A DNA stretch of 36,435 nucleotides, taken from positions 1 through 36,435 of the forward strand of contig CAZRNU010000017.1 in the NCBI GenBank assembly GCA_964601515.1, read 5' to 3'. The DNA is from PWND01 sp964601515 (lineage in GTDB: Bacteria; Bacteroidota; Bacteroidia; Bacteroidales; UBA7960). Within the stretch, counting starts at the first letter, position 1. Each line of letters begins with the position of its first letter. The position numbers were made by a program, and so were the translations under genes. The notes beneath the pieces were generated by a model. That model saw only the letters and a program-made list of their open reading frames with translations. It was not told the origin of the DNA and searched no databases. Positions 26,005-34,421 of this stretch are shown one piece after another.

Positions 26005-27078
26005 TTACGATTCTTCGTCTAATGCCTTGTGCAGTGAATAATTTTTCCATTTCTCTATTACCTGCAACATATCTGATGATATTTCAGAATCAAAAAACAT
26101 GTATTCTCCGGTTACAGGATGATTAAATCCTAATGTTTTTGCATGCAAGGCGTGGCGTGGCATAATCTGAAAACAATTATTAACGAATTGTTTGTATTTG
26201 GTAAAGGTTGTACCCTTCAATATTTTTTCGCCACCATATGTTTCATCATTAAACAAAGGATGTCCGATAAATTTTAAATGAGCTCTAATCTGATGTGTTC
26301 TGCCTGTTTCTAGCTTACACTCAATTAAAGTAACGTATCCAAATTTTTCTAACACTTTATAATGAGTTACTGCATGTTTGCCATGCTCTCCTCCCGGAAA
26401 AACATCCATTACCTTTCTGTTTTTTAAACTTCTCCCAATATGTCCGGAAATCGTTCCTTCAGACTCTTTTAAATCTCCCCAAACTAGCGCGTTATAAATT
26501 CTGTCTATAGTTCTGTCGAAAAACATTTTTGCTAGTCGAGCCTGTGAATATTCATTTTTACCGACTATCATTATTCCCGATGTATTCTTATCTAGCCTGT
26601 GAACCAACCATGGTCTGATTGTTTCTCCTTGCTGCTTTGCTAAATCTTTAAATCTGTACATCAACGCATTTACAAGTGTTCCTGTGTAATTTCCATATCC
26701 CGGATGCACAACCATACCGGGCTCTTTATTCAAAACAAGAATATGATCATCTTCAAATACAACATTAATTGGAATATCCTCAGGAATTAATTCTATCTCC
26801 CTTGGCGGGTGAGGCATTACTATGCTTATCTCATCAAGTGGCTTAACTCTGTAATTGGGTTTAACAGGATTTCCATTTACCAGAATGTTTCCTGCACGGG
26901 CTGCTTCTTGAAGCTTGTTTCTGCTTTTAGCTTCAAGCCTGTGAAATAAAAACTTGTCAATTCTTAATAGTCCCTGTCCTTTATCAACAATAATATTATG
27001 ATGCTCATAAAGTTCTTGTTCTTCACTTTCATCAATAATATCATTGTCAGAAAACTCCTGATCTTCGTATTCCTTCAT
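26005..27078 (-). CDS. RluA-family 23S rRNA/tRNA pseudouridine synthase
   Basis: The 357-residue protein has an acidic N-terminal extension (residues 1-27). An S4 RNA-binding domain follows (about 38-95, LRIDKFLFHRLEAKSRNKLQEAARAG), then the catalytic domain with VLNKEPGMVVHPG, WLVHRLDKNTSGIM (catalytic Asp163) and LETGRTHQIRAHL. This is the RluD/RluC type. It isomerises uridine to pseudouridine in rRNA, and RluD acts on helix 69 of 23S rRNA; the exact target cannot be told. It is the last gene of the PASTA-T9SS-RluA run, 10 nt after the previous stop, and its end abuts the palindromic repeats. Confidence 0.93.
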   Translation of the reverse strand: MKEYEDQEFSDNDIIDESEEQELYEHHNIIVDKGQGLLRIDKFLFHRLEAKSRNKLQEAARAGNILVNGNPVKPNYRVKPLDEISIVMPHPPREIELIPEDIPINVVFEDDHILVLNKEPGMVVHPGYGNYTGTLVNALMYRFKDLAKQQGETIRPWLVHRLDKNTSGIMIVGKNEYSQARLAKMFFDRTIDRIYNALVWGDLKESEGTISGHIGRSLKNRKVMDVFPGGEHGKHAVTHYKVLEKFGYVTLIECKLETGRTHQIRAHLKFIGHPLFNDETYGGEKILKGTTFTKYKQFVNNCFQIMPRHALHAKTLGFNHPVTGEYMFFDSEISSDMLQVIEKWKNYSLHKALDEES

Positions 27079-27088
27079 CTATCTGTTT

Positions 27089-29041
27089 TTATCTTGGGAT
27101 TTTTATAAAGCGAACCGGACTTAATTCTCTTCCGGAATTTATTAACCTTAAAATATATGTTCCTGAAGGGAGAGAAGAGATATCTATTTTTTCATTATAT
27201 AACTCTTGCAGAACCATTATGCCCTTAATATCAAAAACTTGAATAACTGCGTCTGTAGCAATATTCCCAATTATAGAAATATTAAGATAATTGTCAGAAA
27301 TCGGATTGGGGAATAAATGAACTTTACCTACTTCATTTGTTGTTGCATTAGGAGCAGATAACAAATGATTAAACACCGGCCTAATCATTAAAGCGCCTGA
27401 AAACATAGATTGCTGCCATTGCCCGTCAGCGTTGAAAAATATGTTGTTTCCGGCATTGTTGTTTACATCATAACCTATATTAAGAAAGTCTGAAGTGTTT
27501 TGAACTAAACCAACGTAAAATGTATCTGTTACTAAAACGCCACTGCTAATAGTATAATTTACAAATTGATTGAGCTCTTCACCAAATTCAGGCATCAAAA
27601 GGCTAGAAGATTGATAAAGAATAACTTCCGGTAAAAGGCTTTTCCAAACAGTCAGATAAAATGGCTTTTGATTCACATCTGCTCGGGTTCTGTTAAAATA
27701 AAAACTCACAGATTCAAGCATGTCGCTCTTTGCAGCTACAAATCTGTATGCCAATTTTGGATTCCACCCTGATAAACCATAACCTGCCTCTGATACTCCA
27801 TCATCATATGCAAAGTAATTTGAAAACTCTTGTTTGTAAACTATTGTATCGTTTCTTTGATATGAATCTCCTTGTGCTCCTTCTCTGATAACATGGGTAA
27901 TATAGAATGTTCTCTCATCTGCAGGAGCTGTTGGCAAAGGATTTGAAATAACAGCAGGATTTGTATGTGCAGGATAGTTTTGATAACCTGATTCGCTAAA
28001 TGGTGCAATATTCCATGTTCCACCACTGTAATTCCTTATTAGATTATCGTCCTCATCGGTAATATAATAGCGATATGAATAGTTATAGGTGATTTGGTCA
28101 AGATTTGTAAACACAACATTAAAATTGGATTTTAGGTGCTGCTGAGGATTTACAATATAATGACTCCAAGGCATTGCTGTGTAATTTTGCAATAGTGATT
28201 CTGCCGGCTCAACAAAGGCTATGTCGTGGTAGTAGAAATCATTTACTGACCTTCCTGATGCCAAATAAACATAATCAATATTCCAAATTGATGTATTACC
28301 TGCGTAATTATTCGGCGACTTTCCTGCCGGGAAACTTGCGTAGTTTTTAAACCTAAACTGAAAATCTTTTCTGAAGAACTCCTCATCCTCAATTACAATT
28401 ATAACTCTTTTAAAATACGGAAAATCATTACCGGCAAAACTTTCGAGCGATTCCCCTGTTGCACTCCAAACTGTTATCCATTTCTCAACTGTTTCTCCTT
28501 CTTTGTCAATAAAGTCATCGTCGGCTTTTGACAGAAACTGTAATACGAGAGAATCTCTCTCCAATGGCACAACTCCTCTGCCCTGGGGCTGATAATAAAA
28601 CGAAATCATCACTGAATCCGCAGGAGTTAACAAATATTTTTCATCCTCAATAAACAATGAGTCAAGTCGTATTGGCTTTGATGTTAATAGATCTGCTGCA
28701 AATTGGTAAGGGCTCGTAATAGCAGCCTCATAAACTTCTCCATACTGATTTAATGCATCAAACGTAGCAACACCATATGTTTTAGGATGTAAGCCGTACG
28801 ATGTATTAACAAAAACAAAAGAATCAACCCATAGTTTTTGATCGGGAAATGGTCCATTATTAGTGAAATCGTCAATAAAAGGAAGCTTTACAGTGTCAGT
28901 GGTTGTTTTTAATGATGTATTTAACTGAGGACTTAGAATGGCTTTAGCCGGATTTATTTCAAGTGGCAATAACAACTCCTGGGCATTTATTACAACACTC
29001 AACAATAAAAACAAAAGAATCGAAATTAATTTTATCCGCAT
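27089..29041 (-). CDS. Secreted protein with T9SS type A C-terminal sorting domain
   Basis: The 650-residue protein has a signal peptide (MRIKLISILLFLLLSVVINAQ). The middle is all-beta, with no enzyme motif I recognise. It contains stretches such as FIDDFTNNGPFPDQKLWVDS and NIDYVYLASGRSVNDFYYHD that resemble the jelly-roll (MAM/LamG-like) domain of many Bacteroidota surface proteins. The last about 80 residues are a clear type A sorting domain: VHLFPNPISDNYLNIS, IQVFDIKGIMVLQ, IDISSLPSGTYILRL, VRFIKIPR. T9SS exports such proteins and the PorU sortase cleaves this domain. It lies between the PASTA and RluA genes, 34 and 10 nt away. Its function is unknown, though operon position suggests a housekeeping envelope role rather than a variable adhesin. 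Confidence 0.87.
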   Translation of the reverse strand: MRIKLISILLFLLLSVVINAQELLLPLEINPAKAILSPQLNTSLKTTTDTVKLPFIDDFTNNGPFPDQKLWVDSFVFVNTSYGLHPKTYGVATFDALNQYGEVYEAAITSPYQFAADLLTSKPIRLDSLFIEDEKYLLTPADSVMISFYYQPQGRGVVPLERDSLVLQFLSKADDDFIDKEGETVEKWITVWSATGESLESFAGNDFPYFKRVIIVIEDEEFFRKDFQFRFKNYASFPAGKSPNNYAGNTSIWNIDYVYLASGRSVNDFYYHDIAFVEPAESLLQNYTAMPWSHYIVNPQQHLKSNFNVVFTNLDQITYNYSYRYYITDEDDNLIRNYSGGTWNIAPFSESGYQNYPAHTNPAVISNPLPTAPADERTFYITHVIREGAQGDSYQRNDTIVYKQEFSNYFAYDDGVSEAGYGLSGWNPKLAYRFVAAKSDMLESVSFYFNRTRADVNQKPFYLTVWKSLLPEVILYQSSSLLMPEFGEELNQFVNYTISSGVLVTDTFYVGLVQNTSDFLNIGYDVNNNAGNNIFFNADGQWQQSMFSGALMIRPVFNHLLSAPNATTNEVGKVHLFPNPISDNYLNISIIGNIATDAVIQVFDIKGIMVLQELYNEKIDISSLPSGTYILRLINSGRELSPVRFIKIPR

Positions 29042-29052
29042 TTTTAGGTATT

Positions 29053-29087
29053 ATCAAAATCATTAATCAAAATCATTAATCAAAATC
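29053..29087. repeat. Period-13 tandem repeat over the PASTA gene stop
   Basis: ATCAAAATCATTA is repeated two and two-thirds times and includes the TAA stop of the PASTA gene (29076-29078). Confidence 0.8.
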
Positions 29088-30143
29088 TTCTTCATCGAAA
29101 TCTTCTTCAGAAATTATTATTTCATCAGTTAAATCTACCTCATCAACAGATTTATACCAAAGGTTTACTTTTGTTTCTCTAAGTACCTTTGGGTTATCAG
29201 CAGGAGTAGGAGTTTGCTTATAAACAACAGCCATCTCTTTTGCGACATTATTATGAAAATATTCAGCTCCAACCGTCAAAAAGGATCTTTCTAGTACTCT
29301 TTTAGCATCTTCAGGGCTTCTTCCAATTAAATAGGGAAGGGTTACCGTAAGCACTTCATCAAGATATTCATTAAAGTCAAAGTTTTTGTCGCTTCTGTAA
29401 TAAATGTCAACATTACTTCCCATTTGTAAATTATGATTTCTGGATAAAATATCCGGCACCATCCTGAATACTCTGGCATTTGCTCTCTCATTATCCAAAA
29501 ATACTTCCTTGCCAATATTTAAAGATGCCGCCTGAATTATAAATCTAGCTTCTGTTCTTGGCTTCCCAATAACCAGTGGTACGGGCACATGCGACAAATA
29601 AGAGCCTCTGCCTAAAACTAAATCAATATAAGTCCCTTTTTCAATGTTCGTTCCAGGCTCAATTGTACCATTGTTATACTTAGCTCTAATAACAGAATTT
29701 TGAGCAATATCAGAAATATATTCAAGTTTGCCGATATTTAGTTGTAATGATTCAAGAATGGAAATTGCTTGCCTGAGAGATAAATCTGTTAGTTCAGGCA
29801 TTGAAACCATTTCAGGCATTTTTGCAACGGTTGTAAGATATATTGTTCTGTTTCGTTTTACCTGAACATTTGGCTTTGGATCCTGACTGGCTATTGTTCC
29901 CTTCTCTCTGGCCGGGTCAAATATACTGTCATTTATTACATACCTTAAATTTAACCTTTTAATTATTTGTTCAGCATCTTCAAAATGCACTCCTTCAAAA
30001 TCCGGAACAGTAATAGTTCTTCCGTGCATAGTATAAAGATCAAGAAATTTTAAAGAAAACCAAAGCAATGCAACAACAACAAAAACAGCATATAACAACT
30101 GTTTTAAAAATATACGGCTTTTTATAAATGCTCTGACACTCAT
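29076..30143 (-). CDS. Membrane-anchored PASTA-domain protein
   Basis: The 355-residue protein has an N-terminal membrane segment (about 13-35, LKQLLYAVFVVVALLWFSL). Four PASTA-like units follow, about 43-107 (VPDFEGVHFEDAEQIIKRLNL), 112-180 (MPELTDLSLRQAISILESLQL), 188-255 (VPLVIGKPRTEARFIIQAASL) and 265-335 (LPYLIGRSPEDAKRVLERSFL). The tail is very acidic (ISEEDFDEEDFD). PASTA units bind peptidoglycan or beta-lactams in Ser/Thr kinases and PBPs. No kinase or penicillin-binding domain is attached, so it is a stand-alone wall-binding or scaffold protein. It is divergent from ddl, a peptidoglycan precursor enzyme, and heads the operon with the T9SS cargo and RluA genes. A weak TAATTTTG box lies at 30166-30173. 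Confidence 0.9.
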   Translation of the reverse strand: MSVRAFIKSRIFLKQLLYAVFVVVALLWFSLKFLDLYTMHGRTITVPDFEGVHFEDAEQIIKRLNLRYVINDSIFDPAREKGTIASQDPKPNVQVKRNRTIYLTTVAKMPEMVSMPELTDLSLRQAISILESLQLNIGKLEYISDIAQNSVIRAKYNNGTIEPGTNIEKGTYIDLVLGRGSYLSHVPVPLVIGKPRTEARFIIQAASLNIGKEVFLDNERANARVFRMVPDILSRNHNLQMGSNVDIYYRSDKNFDFNEYLDEVLTVTLPYLIGRSPEDAKRVLERSFLTVGAEYFHNNVAKEMAVVYKQTPTPADNPKVLRETKVNLWYKSVDEVDLTDEIIISEEDFDEEDFD

Positions 30144-30215
30144 TTTTCGTATTTTAAAATTTCGTCAAAATTAATAATTATAAACGGAGATATACATTTT
30201 TTTATTGCTTATACA

Positions 30216-30223
30216 TATCTTTG
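30216..30223 (+). promoter_or_regulatory. Candidate -7 box for ddl
   Basis: TATCTTTG matches TAnnTTTG, 174 nt before the ddl ATG. The -33 region is poor. The 254-nt spacer between the divergent PASTA and ddl genes holds nothing else I recognise beyond AT-rich DNA. Confidence 0.35.
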
Positions 30224-30397
30224 CGATGTAGATAATGTTTAATTGGATTTTCGTTTTTTTTATTTGACTTGTAACTTTTTTTTGCAAAATAGCTCAAATA
30301 AATTAATGCAAAATGCGGGGAATTGCTGAGATTTACTTAATCTAATTGGCGTTTATTTACTTTAAAAACTTTAAATGAAACTTTTTAACTTAAATCA

Positions 30398-31396
30398 ATG
30401 AAAAAGAAAATAGCAATTGTTGCAGGCGGAGACTCAGGTGAATATGTCATTTCTATTAAAAGCTCCAAAAATATTAAGAAGAGTCTTGATAGCAATAAAT
30501 ATATTCCTTTTGTTATAGTTGTAAGAGGTTTAAATTGGTTTTATTTAGACGATTTTGAAAAAGAAATTCCGGTAAATAAGGATGATTTTTCTATAACTAT
30601 TAATGGAGAAAAAATAACTTTTGACTGTGCATTTATAACTATACATGGTACTCCAGGAGAAGACGGCAAGCTTCAGGGGTATTTCGACTTGTTGAGAATC
30701 CCTTATACCGGCGCCGGACAACTACAATCGGCTATAACTTTTAATAAACATATTGCTAATCAATTGGTTGCTCATTGGGGGTTCCCGGTTGCCAGAAATT
30801 TAAAAATCAGAAAAGACGAAAATATCTCTTCAGATCATATCCTAGAAAATGTTACTCTTCCGGTTTTTGTGAAACCAAATAAAGGGGGCTCTAGTCTTGG
30901 TACTACAAAAGTTGATTTAAAAGAAGACCTAATTAAGAATATCATGCTGGCATTAGAACATGATGATGAGGTGTTAGTTGAAGAATACTTGCCTGGAATT
31001 GAGCTTACTTGCGGTACAATCAGATACAACAATGAAATCAAAACATTTCCGGTTACGGAAATTGTTAGCAAAACAGCAAGTAAGTTTTTTGATTATGAGG
31101 CAAAATACACCAAAGGTGCTTCTGATGAAATTACTCCTGCAAGAATATCTAATGAACTTTCAGATAAAGTTCAGCAATCTTCCAAGTTTCTTTATGAAAA
31201 GTTTGAACTGAGCGGAATAGTCAGATTTGACTATATCTTTTGTCGTGATGTTTTGTATTTTCTGGAAGTAAATACTGTGCCGGGCATGACTGACGAAAGT
31301 ATTGTTCCTCAGCAAGCTGCTGCTGCAGGGGTGAATATTACCCATCTTTTCTCACTTACAATAGATGATGCAATAAACAAATTAAAGACTGTTTAA
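30398..31396 (+). CDS. ddl: D-alanine--D-alanine ligase
   Basis: The 332-residue ATP-grasp enzyme has IAIVAGGDSGEYVISIKSSK at the N-terminus (D-Ala binding Glu in GEYVIS). IHGTPGEDGKLQGYFDLLRIPYTG follows, then VFVKPNKGGSSLGTTKV (ATP lid), VEEYLPGIELTCG, and YFLEVNTVPGMTDESIVPQQ with the metal-binding Glu/Asn. It joins two D-alanines for the peptidoglycan pentapeptide in the cytoplasm. GDSGEYVIS replaces the more usual G-x-S-x-E-x-x-x-S spelling but keeps Glu and Ser. Its last 15 bp overlap the end of rdgB on the other strand. Confidence 0.95.
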   Translation: MKKKIAIVAGGDSGEYVISIKSSKNIKKSLDSNKYIPFVIVVRGLNWFYLDDFEKEIPVNKDDFSITINGEKITFDCAFITIHGTPGEDGKLQGYFDLLRIPYTGAGQLQSAITFNKHIANQLVAHWGFPVARNLKIRKDENISSDHILENVTLPVFVKPNKGGSSLGTTKVDLKEDLIKNIMLALEHDDEVLVEEYLPGIELTCGTIRYNNEIKTFPVTEIVSKTASKFFDYEAKYTKGASDEITPARISNELSDKVQQSSKFLYEKFELSGIVRFDYIFCRDVLYFLEVNTVPGMTDESIVPQQAAAAGVNITHLFSLTIDDAINKLKTV

Positions 31397-31957
31397 AAAA
31401 TTAACAAGCTTTTTTACCGCTACTGATCTGTGACTAAGAAGATTTTTCTCTTCCATAGTCATTTCTGCAAATGTTTTGTTGAATCCATTTGGAATAAAAA
31501 TAGGATCATATCCAAATCCATTCGAACCCCTTTCTATATCTATAATGCTGCCATTCACAATTCCTTCAAAAAAATATTCTTTATCATCCATGATTAGAGA
31601 TATGACAGTTCTGAACCTTGCATTTCGATTGGCTTTGTCGGAAAGTTCATTTATAAGCTTTTTAATATTTTCTTTATCTGACTTTGATTCTCCGGCATAT
31701 CTGGCCGACATAACACCGGGTTTTCCATCCAAAGTATCAACTTCCAACCCTGTATCATCTGCAAAACAATTAATTCGAAATCTATTATAAATATGACGGG
31801 CTTTGGCCGATGCATTTTCATGCAATGTATTAAAAGGCTCAGGAATATCATCAAAAAAAGCAACATCGTCCAGGCTTATCAGTTCGATGTTGCTTTTAAT
31901 TAAAGATTTTATTTCCCTAAGCTTATTAATATTGTGAGTTGCAAAAATAAGCTTCAT
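31382..31957 (-). CDS. rdgB: XTP/dITP diphosphatase (RdgB/HAM1 family)
   Basis: From ATG 31957 the product has 191 residues; a TTG one codon earlier is a less likely start. Family motifs are FATHNINKLREI (substrate loop), FADDTGLEVDTLDGKPGVMSARYAGE (catalytic Asp and metal site), GSNGFGYDPIFIP and SHRSVAVKKL near the C-terminus. It removes pyrophosphate from XTP, dITP and ITP, keeping deaminated purines out of nucleic acids. It follows the biotin carrier gene by three bases, so it is co-transcribed with the carboxylase genes although the functions are unrelated. Confidence 0.95.
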   Translation of the reverse strand: MKLIFATHNINKLREIKSLIKSNIELISLDDVAFFDDIPEPFNTLHENASAKARHIYNRFRINCFADDTGLEVDTLDGKPGVMSARYAGESKSDKENIKKLINELSDKANRNARFRTVISLIMDDKEYFFEGIVNGSIIDIERGSNGFGYDPIFIPNGFNKTFAEMTMEEKNLLSHRSVAVKKLVNFLNSL

Positions 31958-31960
31958 CAA

Positions 31961-32302
31961 TTATTTCATTTCAATTAATACGAATGCCTTGGGAACCATA
32001 TCCCCAATTTTAACATTAATTGATTTTATGTGTCCGTCAAAAGGTGCAATAATGATATTTTTCATCTTCATTGCTTCAAGTATAAGAAGTTCTTGCCCCT
32101 CTTTTACCTCATCCCCTTTTTTTACAAAAATTTCAGGAATGCTGCCCGGCATAAATGCAGTGATTTTTTTAGGATTTCTCGGAACATAAGGCTTTCTTTG
32201 AGAGTGCATTTTATTATGTAAAGTAATATATGCAGCATCATCTATAACCAATTCCGAATAAATGATTTCCTCTTTTTCTGTTGTTTTCTTCGTTTTAGCC
32301 AT
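31961..32302 (-). CDS. Biotin carboxyl carrier protein of an acyl-CoA carboxylase/decarboxylase
   Basis: The 113-residue protein has a polar N-terminal half and a biotinyl/lipoyl domain (about 44-113). It contains ITAFMPGSIPEIFVKKGDEV and LILEAMKMKNIIIAPFDG, in which Lys79 of EAMKM is the expected biotin attachment site. It carries carboxyl groups between carboxylase partners. The carboxyltransferase gene lies upstream on the same strand, separated by 158 nt of repeat-rich DNA. The usual Ala/Pro-rich linker is missing or short. No biotin carboxylase or OadB-like membrane decarboxylase is in the window, so the complex type stays open. Confidence 0.93.
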   Translation of the reverse strand: MAKTKKTTEKEEIIYSELVIDDAAYITLHNKMHSQRKPYVPRNPKKITAFMPGSIPEIFVKKGDEVKEGQELLILEAMKMKNIIIAPFDGHIKSINVKIGDMVPKAFVLIEMK

Positions 32303-32410
32303 TTCTATATTTTAAATGATTTACTAAATCTTCAATCTTTAATCTATTTTGCCCCCAGCACCCTAAGCGGGGAGCTACAGAATCTTGTACACTATCCATT
32401 ATCCACTTAG

Positions 32411-32442
32411 CACTTAGGACTTAGGACTCAGGACTCAGGACT
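32411..32442. repeat. Heptamer tandem repeat (TTAGGAC/TCAGGAC)
   Basis: About four and a half copies of a 7-bp unit (CTTAGGA or CTCAGGA) lie in the spacer between the carboxyltransferase and carrier genes. The reverse-complement array is at 36333-36383. Just upstream, near 32351-32373, is another imperfect inverted sequence (CCCC ... GCGGGG). Confidence 0.8.
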
Positions 32443-32460
32443 GTTTACAAATCTTCAATC

Positions 32461-34008
32461 CTAAAACGGAGGAATACCATGCTTTTTAGTTGGAATCAAT
32501 TGCTCTTTTGTTGCAGAAATCTCAAGCGCATGAAGAACAAATTTTCTTGTATCATGTGGTTCAATAACTGCATCAACATAACCATGAGCGGCCGCAACAT
32601 AAGGGTTGGCGAATTTTTCTTTGTATTCTTCAACCTTTTTCTTGCGCATCTCTTCAGGATTCTCAGCATTTTTTATCTCGCTTCTGAAAATAATATTAGC
32701 TGCACCTTCAGGTCCCATAACGGCAATTTCTGCAGTTGGCCATGCAAATACAAAGTCGGCTCTCAAATGTCGAGAACACATTGCTATATATCCTCCACCA
32801 TATGCTTTTCTTAAAATTATAGTAACCTTTGGAACTGTAGCTTCAGAATATGAATAAAGAATTTTTGCACCATGGCGAATAACTCCGGCATGCTCTTGAT
32901 CAATTCCCGGTAAATAACCAGGAAGGTCAACCAAAGTAACTAATGGAATATTGAATGCGTTGCAAAAACGAATAAACCTTGCCGCTTTATCAGATGAGTC
33001 AACATCAAGAACACCTGCAAGAACCATCGGCTGATTAGCAACAAATCCTATTGTTTGCCCATTCAATCTTCCAAACCCAACAACCATATTCGCTGCAAAC
33101 AATTCCTGAACCTCAAAAAATTCGCTGTTGTCAGATATCGATTTTATTACGTCTCTTACATCATATGGCTGCCTTGGGTCGGCCGGCATGATTTTGTCAA
33201 TCTTAAACTCTTCAGTTTTAGGTGCTTTCTTTGGAAATGGTTCAGCTTTTTTTGAGTTATTCCAAGGAATATATGTTACAAGCTTTTTTATTTGCTGGAA
33301 ACACTCTGCTTCACTTTCTGCAAAGAAATGAGCATTTCCTGTAATTTCAGAATGAACCCTTGCTCCTCCAAGCTCCTCCATGCTAATCTCCTCGCCCAGC
33401 ACAGATTTAATAACTTCAGGGCCGGTAATAAACATCTTGGAAATCTTGTCAACTACAAACACAAAGTCTGTTAATGCAGGCGAATATACAGCACCACCGG
33501 CGCAAGGACCTAGAATAACCGAAATCTGTGGTATTACTCCGGAAGCTTGCGTATTTCTAAAGAATATCTCTCCATAACCTGCCAAGGAATTAACACCTTC
33601 CTGAATTCTAGCGCCACCTGAATCATTTATTCCTATTATTGGAATTTTAAGGTTCATCGCTAAATCCATAATCTTGGTGATTTTACGCGCATGCATCAAT
33701 CCTAATGAACCTCCTGCTACTGTAAAATCTTGGGCATAGATACAAACAGGATAACCACTAATAGTACCGGTTCCGGTTATTACACCATCGCCAGGAAGCT
33801 GCTTCTTATCCATGTCAAAATCCTTTGCGGCATGCTCAACAAATAAATCGTATTCATGAAATGAATTGGGGTCAAGCAATGAGATAATCCTTTCGCGGGC
33901 TGTCATCTTTCCCATTGCTACTTGTTTTTCTATCGCCTGAGCGCCACCACCCTGCAATGCGTCCTGCATTCTCTTTTTCAGATCAAGAGTTTTTTGCTTT
34001 ATTGACAT
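32461..34008 (-). CDS. Acyl-CoA carboxyltransferase beta-type subunit (propionyl-CoA carboxylase / methylmalonyl-CoA decarboxylase family)
   Basis: The 515-residue protein has two crotonase-like carboxyltransferase halves. The N-terminal half has MTARERIISLLDPNSFHEYD, ITGTGTISGYPVCIYAQDFTVAGGSLG and INDSGGARIQEGVNSLAGY. The C-terminal half has TLVDLPGYLPGIDQEHAGVIRHGAKILY and RKAYGGGYIAMCSRHLRADF. It moves the carboxyl group between biotin and propionyl-CoA or acetyl-CoA, together with the carrier protein encoded downstream. In Bacteroidota this family includes PccB and the alpha subunit MmdA of methylmalonyl-CoA decarboxylase in the succinate-propionate pathway; sequence alone does not separate them. 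Confidence 0.93.
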   Translation of the reverse strand: MSIKQKTLDLKKRMQDALQGGGAQAIEKQVAMGKMTARERIISLLDPNSFHEYDLFVEHAAKDFDMDKKQLPGDGVITGTGTISGYPVCIYAQDFTVAGGSLGLMHARKITKIMDLAMNLKIPIIGINDSGGARIQEGVNSLAGYGEIFFRNTQASGVIPQISVILGPCAGGAVYSPALTDFVFVVDKISKMFITGPEVIKSVLGEEISMEELGGARVHSEITGNAHFFAESEAECFQQIKKLVTYIPWNNSKKAEPFPKKAPKTEEFKIDKIMPADPRQPYDVRDVIKSISDNSEFFEVQELFAANMVVGFGRLNGQTIGFVANQPMVLAGVLDVDSSDKAARFIRFCNAFNIPLVTLVDLPGYLPGIDQEHAGVIRHGAKILYSYSEATVPKVTIILRKAYGGGYIAMCSRHLRADFVFAWPTAEIAVMGPEGAANIIFRSEIKNAENPEEMRKKKVEEYKEKFANPYVAAAHGYVDAVIEPHDTRKFVLHALEISATKEQLIPTKKHGIPPF

Positions 34009-34421
34009 AATTTTTTTTGTTATATTAAACTATTGAATTTCTTAAATATCACAATGTCAGGCTTTTATCTGACACCAAAATTGTCTTAAAAAAAAAATCA
34101 AAGTAATAAAAAAAAAATGAAAGAATAGCGCTTTTTATTTACCAAATTTTTATTCCCGATTGTGCTTATACAATATTATTATATATATTGCACATAATTC
34201 ATAGTGCTCAGTAGTTTATCTAAAATTCGCATATACATAGGATGTCAGATACAATATTTATATAAACATACTGCTGCAAATGTTTTTTTTCATTTTTTTT
34301 CATTAATTTTGTTTTGCATTATAAATATTTCCTATATTTGCTGCATAAAATATGAGTTGAAATCAACAAAACTCTTTAATTTTAAACCTTTAATAAATTA
34401 ATTAACTAAAACAAAAAAATC
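34009..34421. other. AT-rich divergent regulatory region
   Basis: The 413-bp gene-free spacer lies between the carboxyltransferase gene (minus) and the T9SS protein gene (plus). It holds long A and T runs (34087-34130, 34282-34311), a small TGTCAG/CTGACA stem at 34055-34074 near the carboxyltransferase start, and the consensus promoter at 34308-34340. A 65-codon frame here shows no protein-like sequence. Confidence 0.6.
34308..34340 (+). promoter_or_regulatory. Promoter of the T9SS-sorted protein gene
   Basis: TTTG (34308-34311), 21 nt, TATATTTG (34333-34340) matches the Bacteroidota consensus. It implies a leader of about 75 nt before ATG 34422. Confidence 0.75.

Noticed and set aside
25834..26022. 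62-codon frame on the plus strand
   Set aside because: It runs through the GTAGAGCC palindromes and overlaps the end of the RluA-type gene; its composition is repeat-derived.
34055..34074. TGTCAG/CTGACA stem near the carboxyltransferase start as a terminator
   Set aside because: It is only six base pairs, lies upstream of the gene it would serve, and no T-run follows it in the relevant direction.
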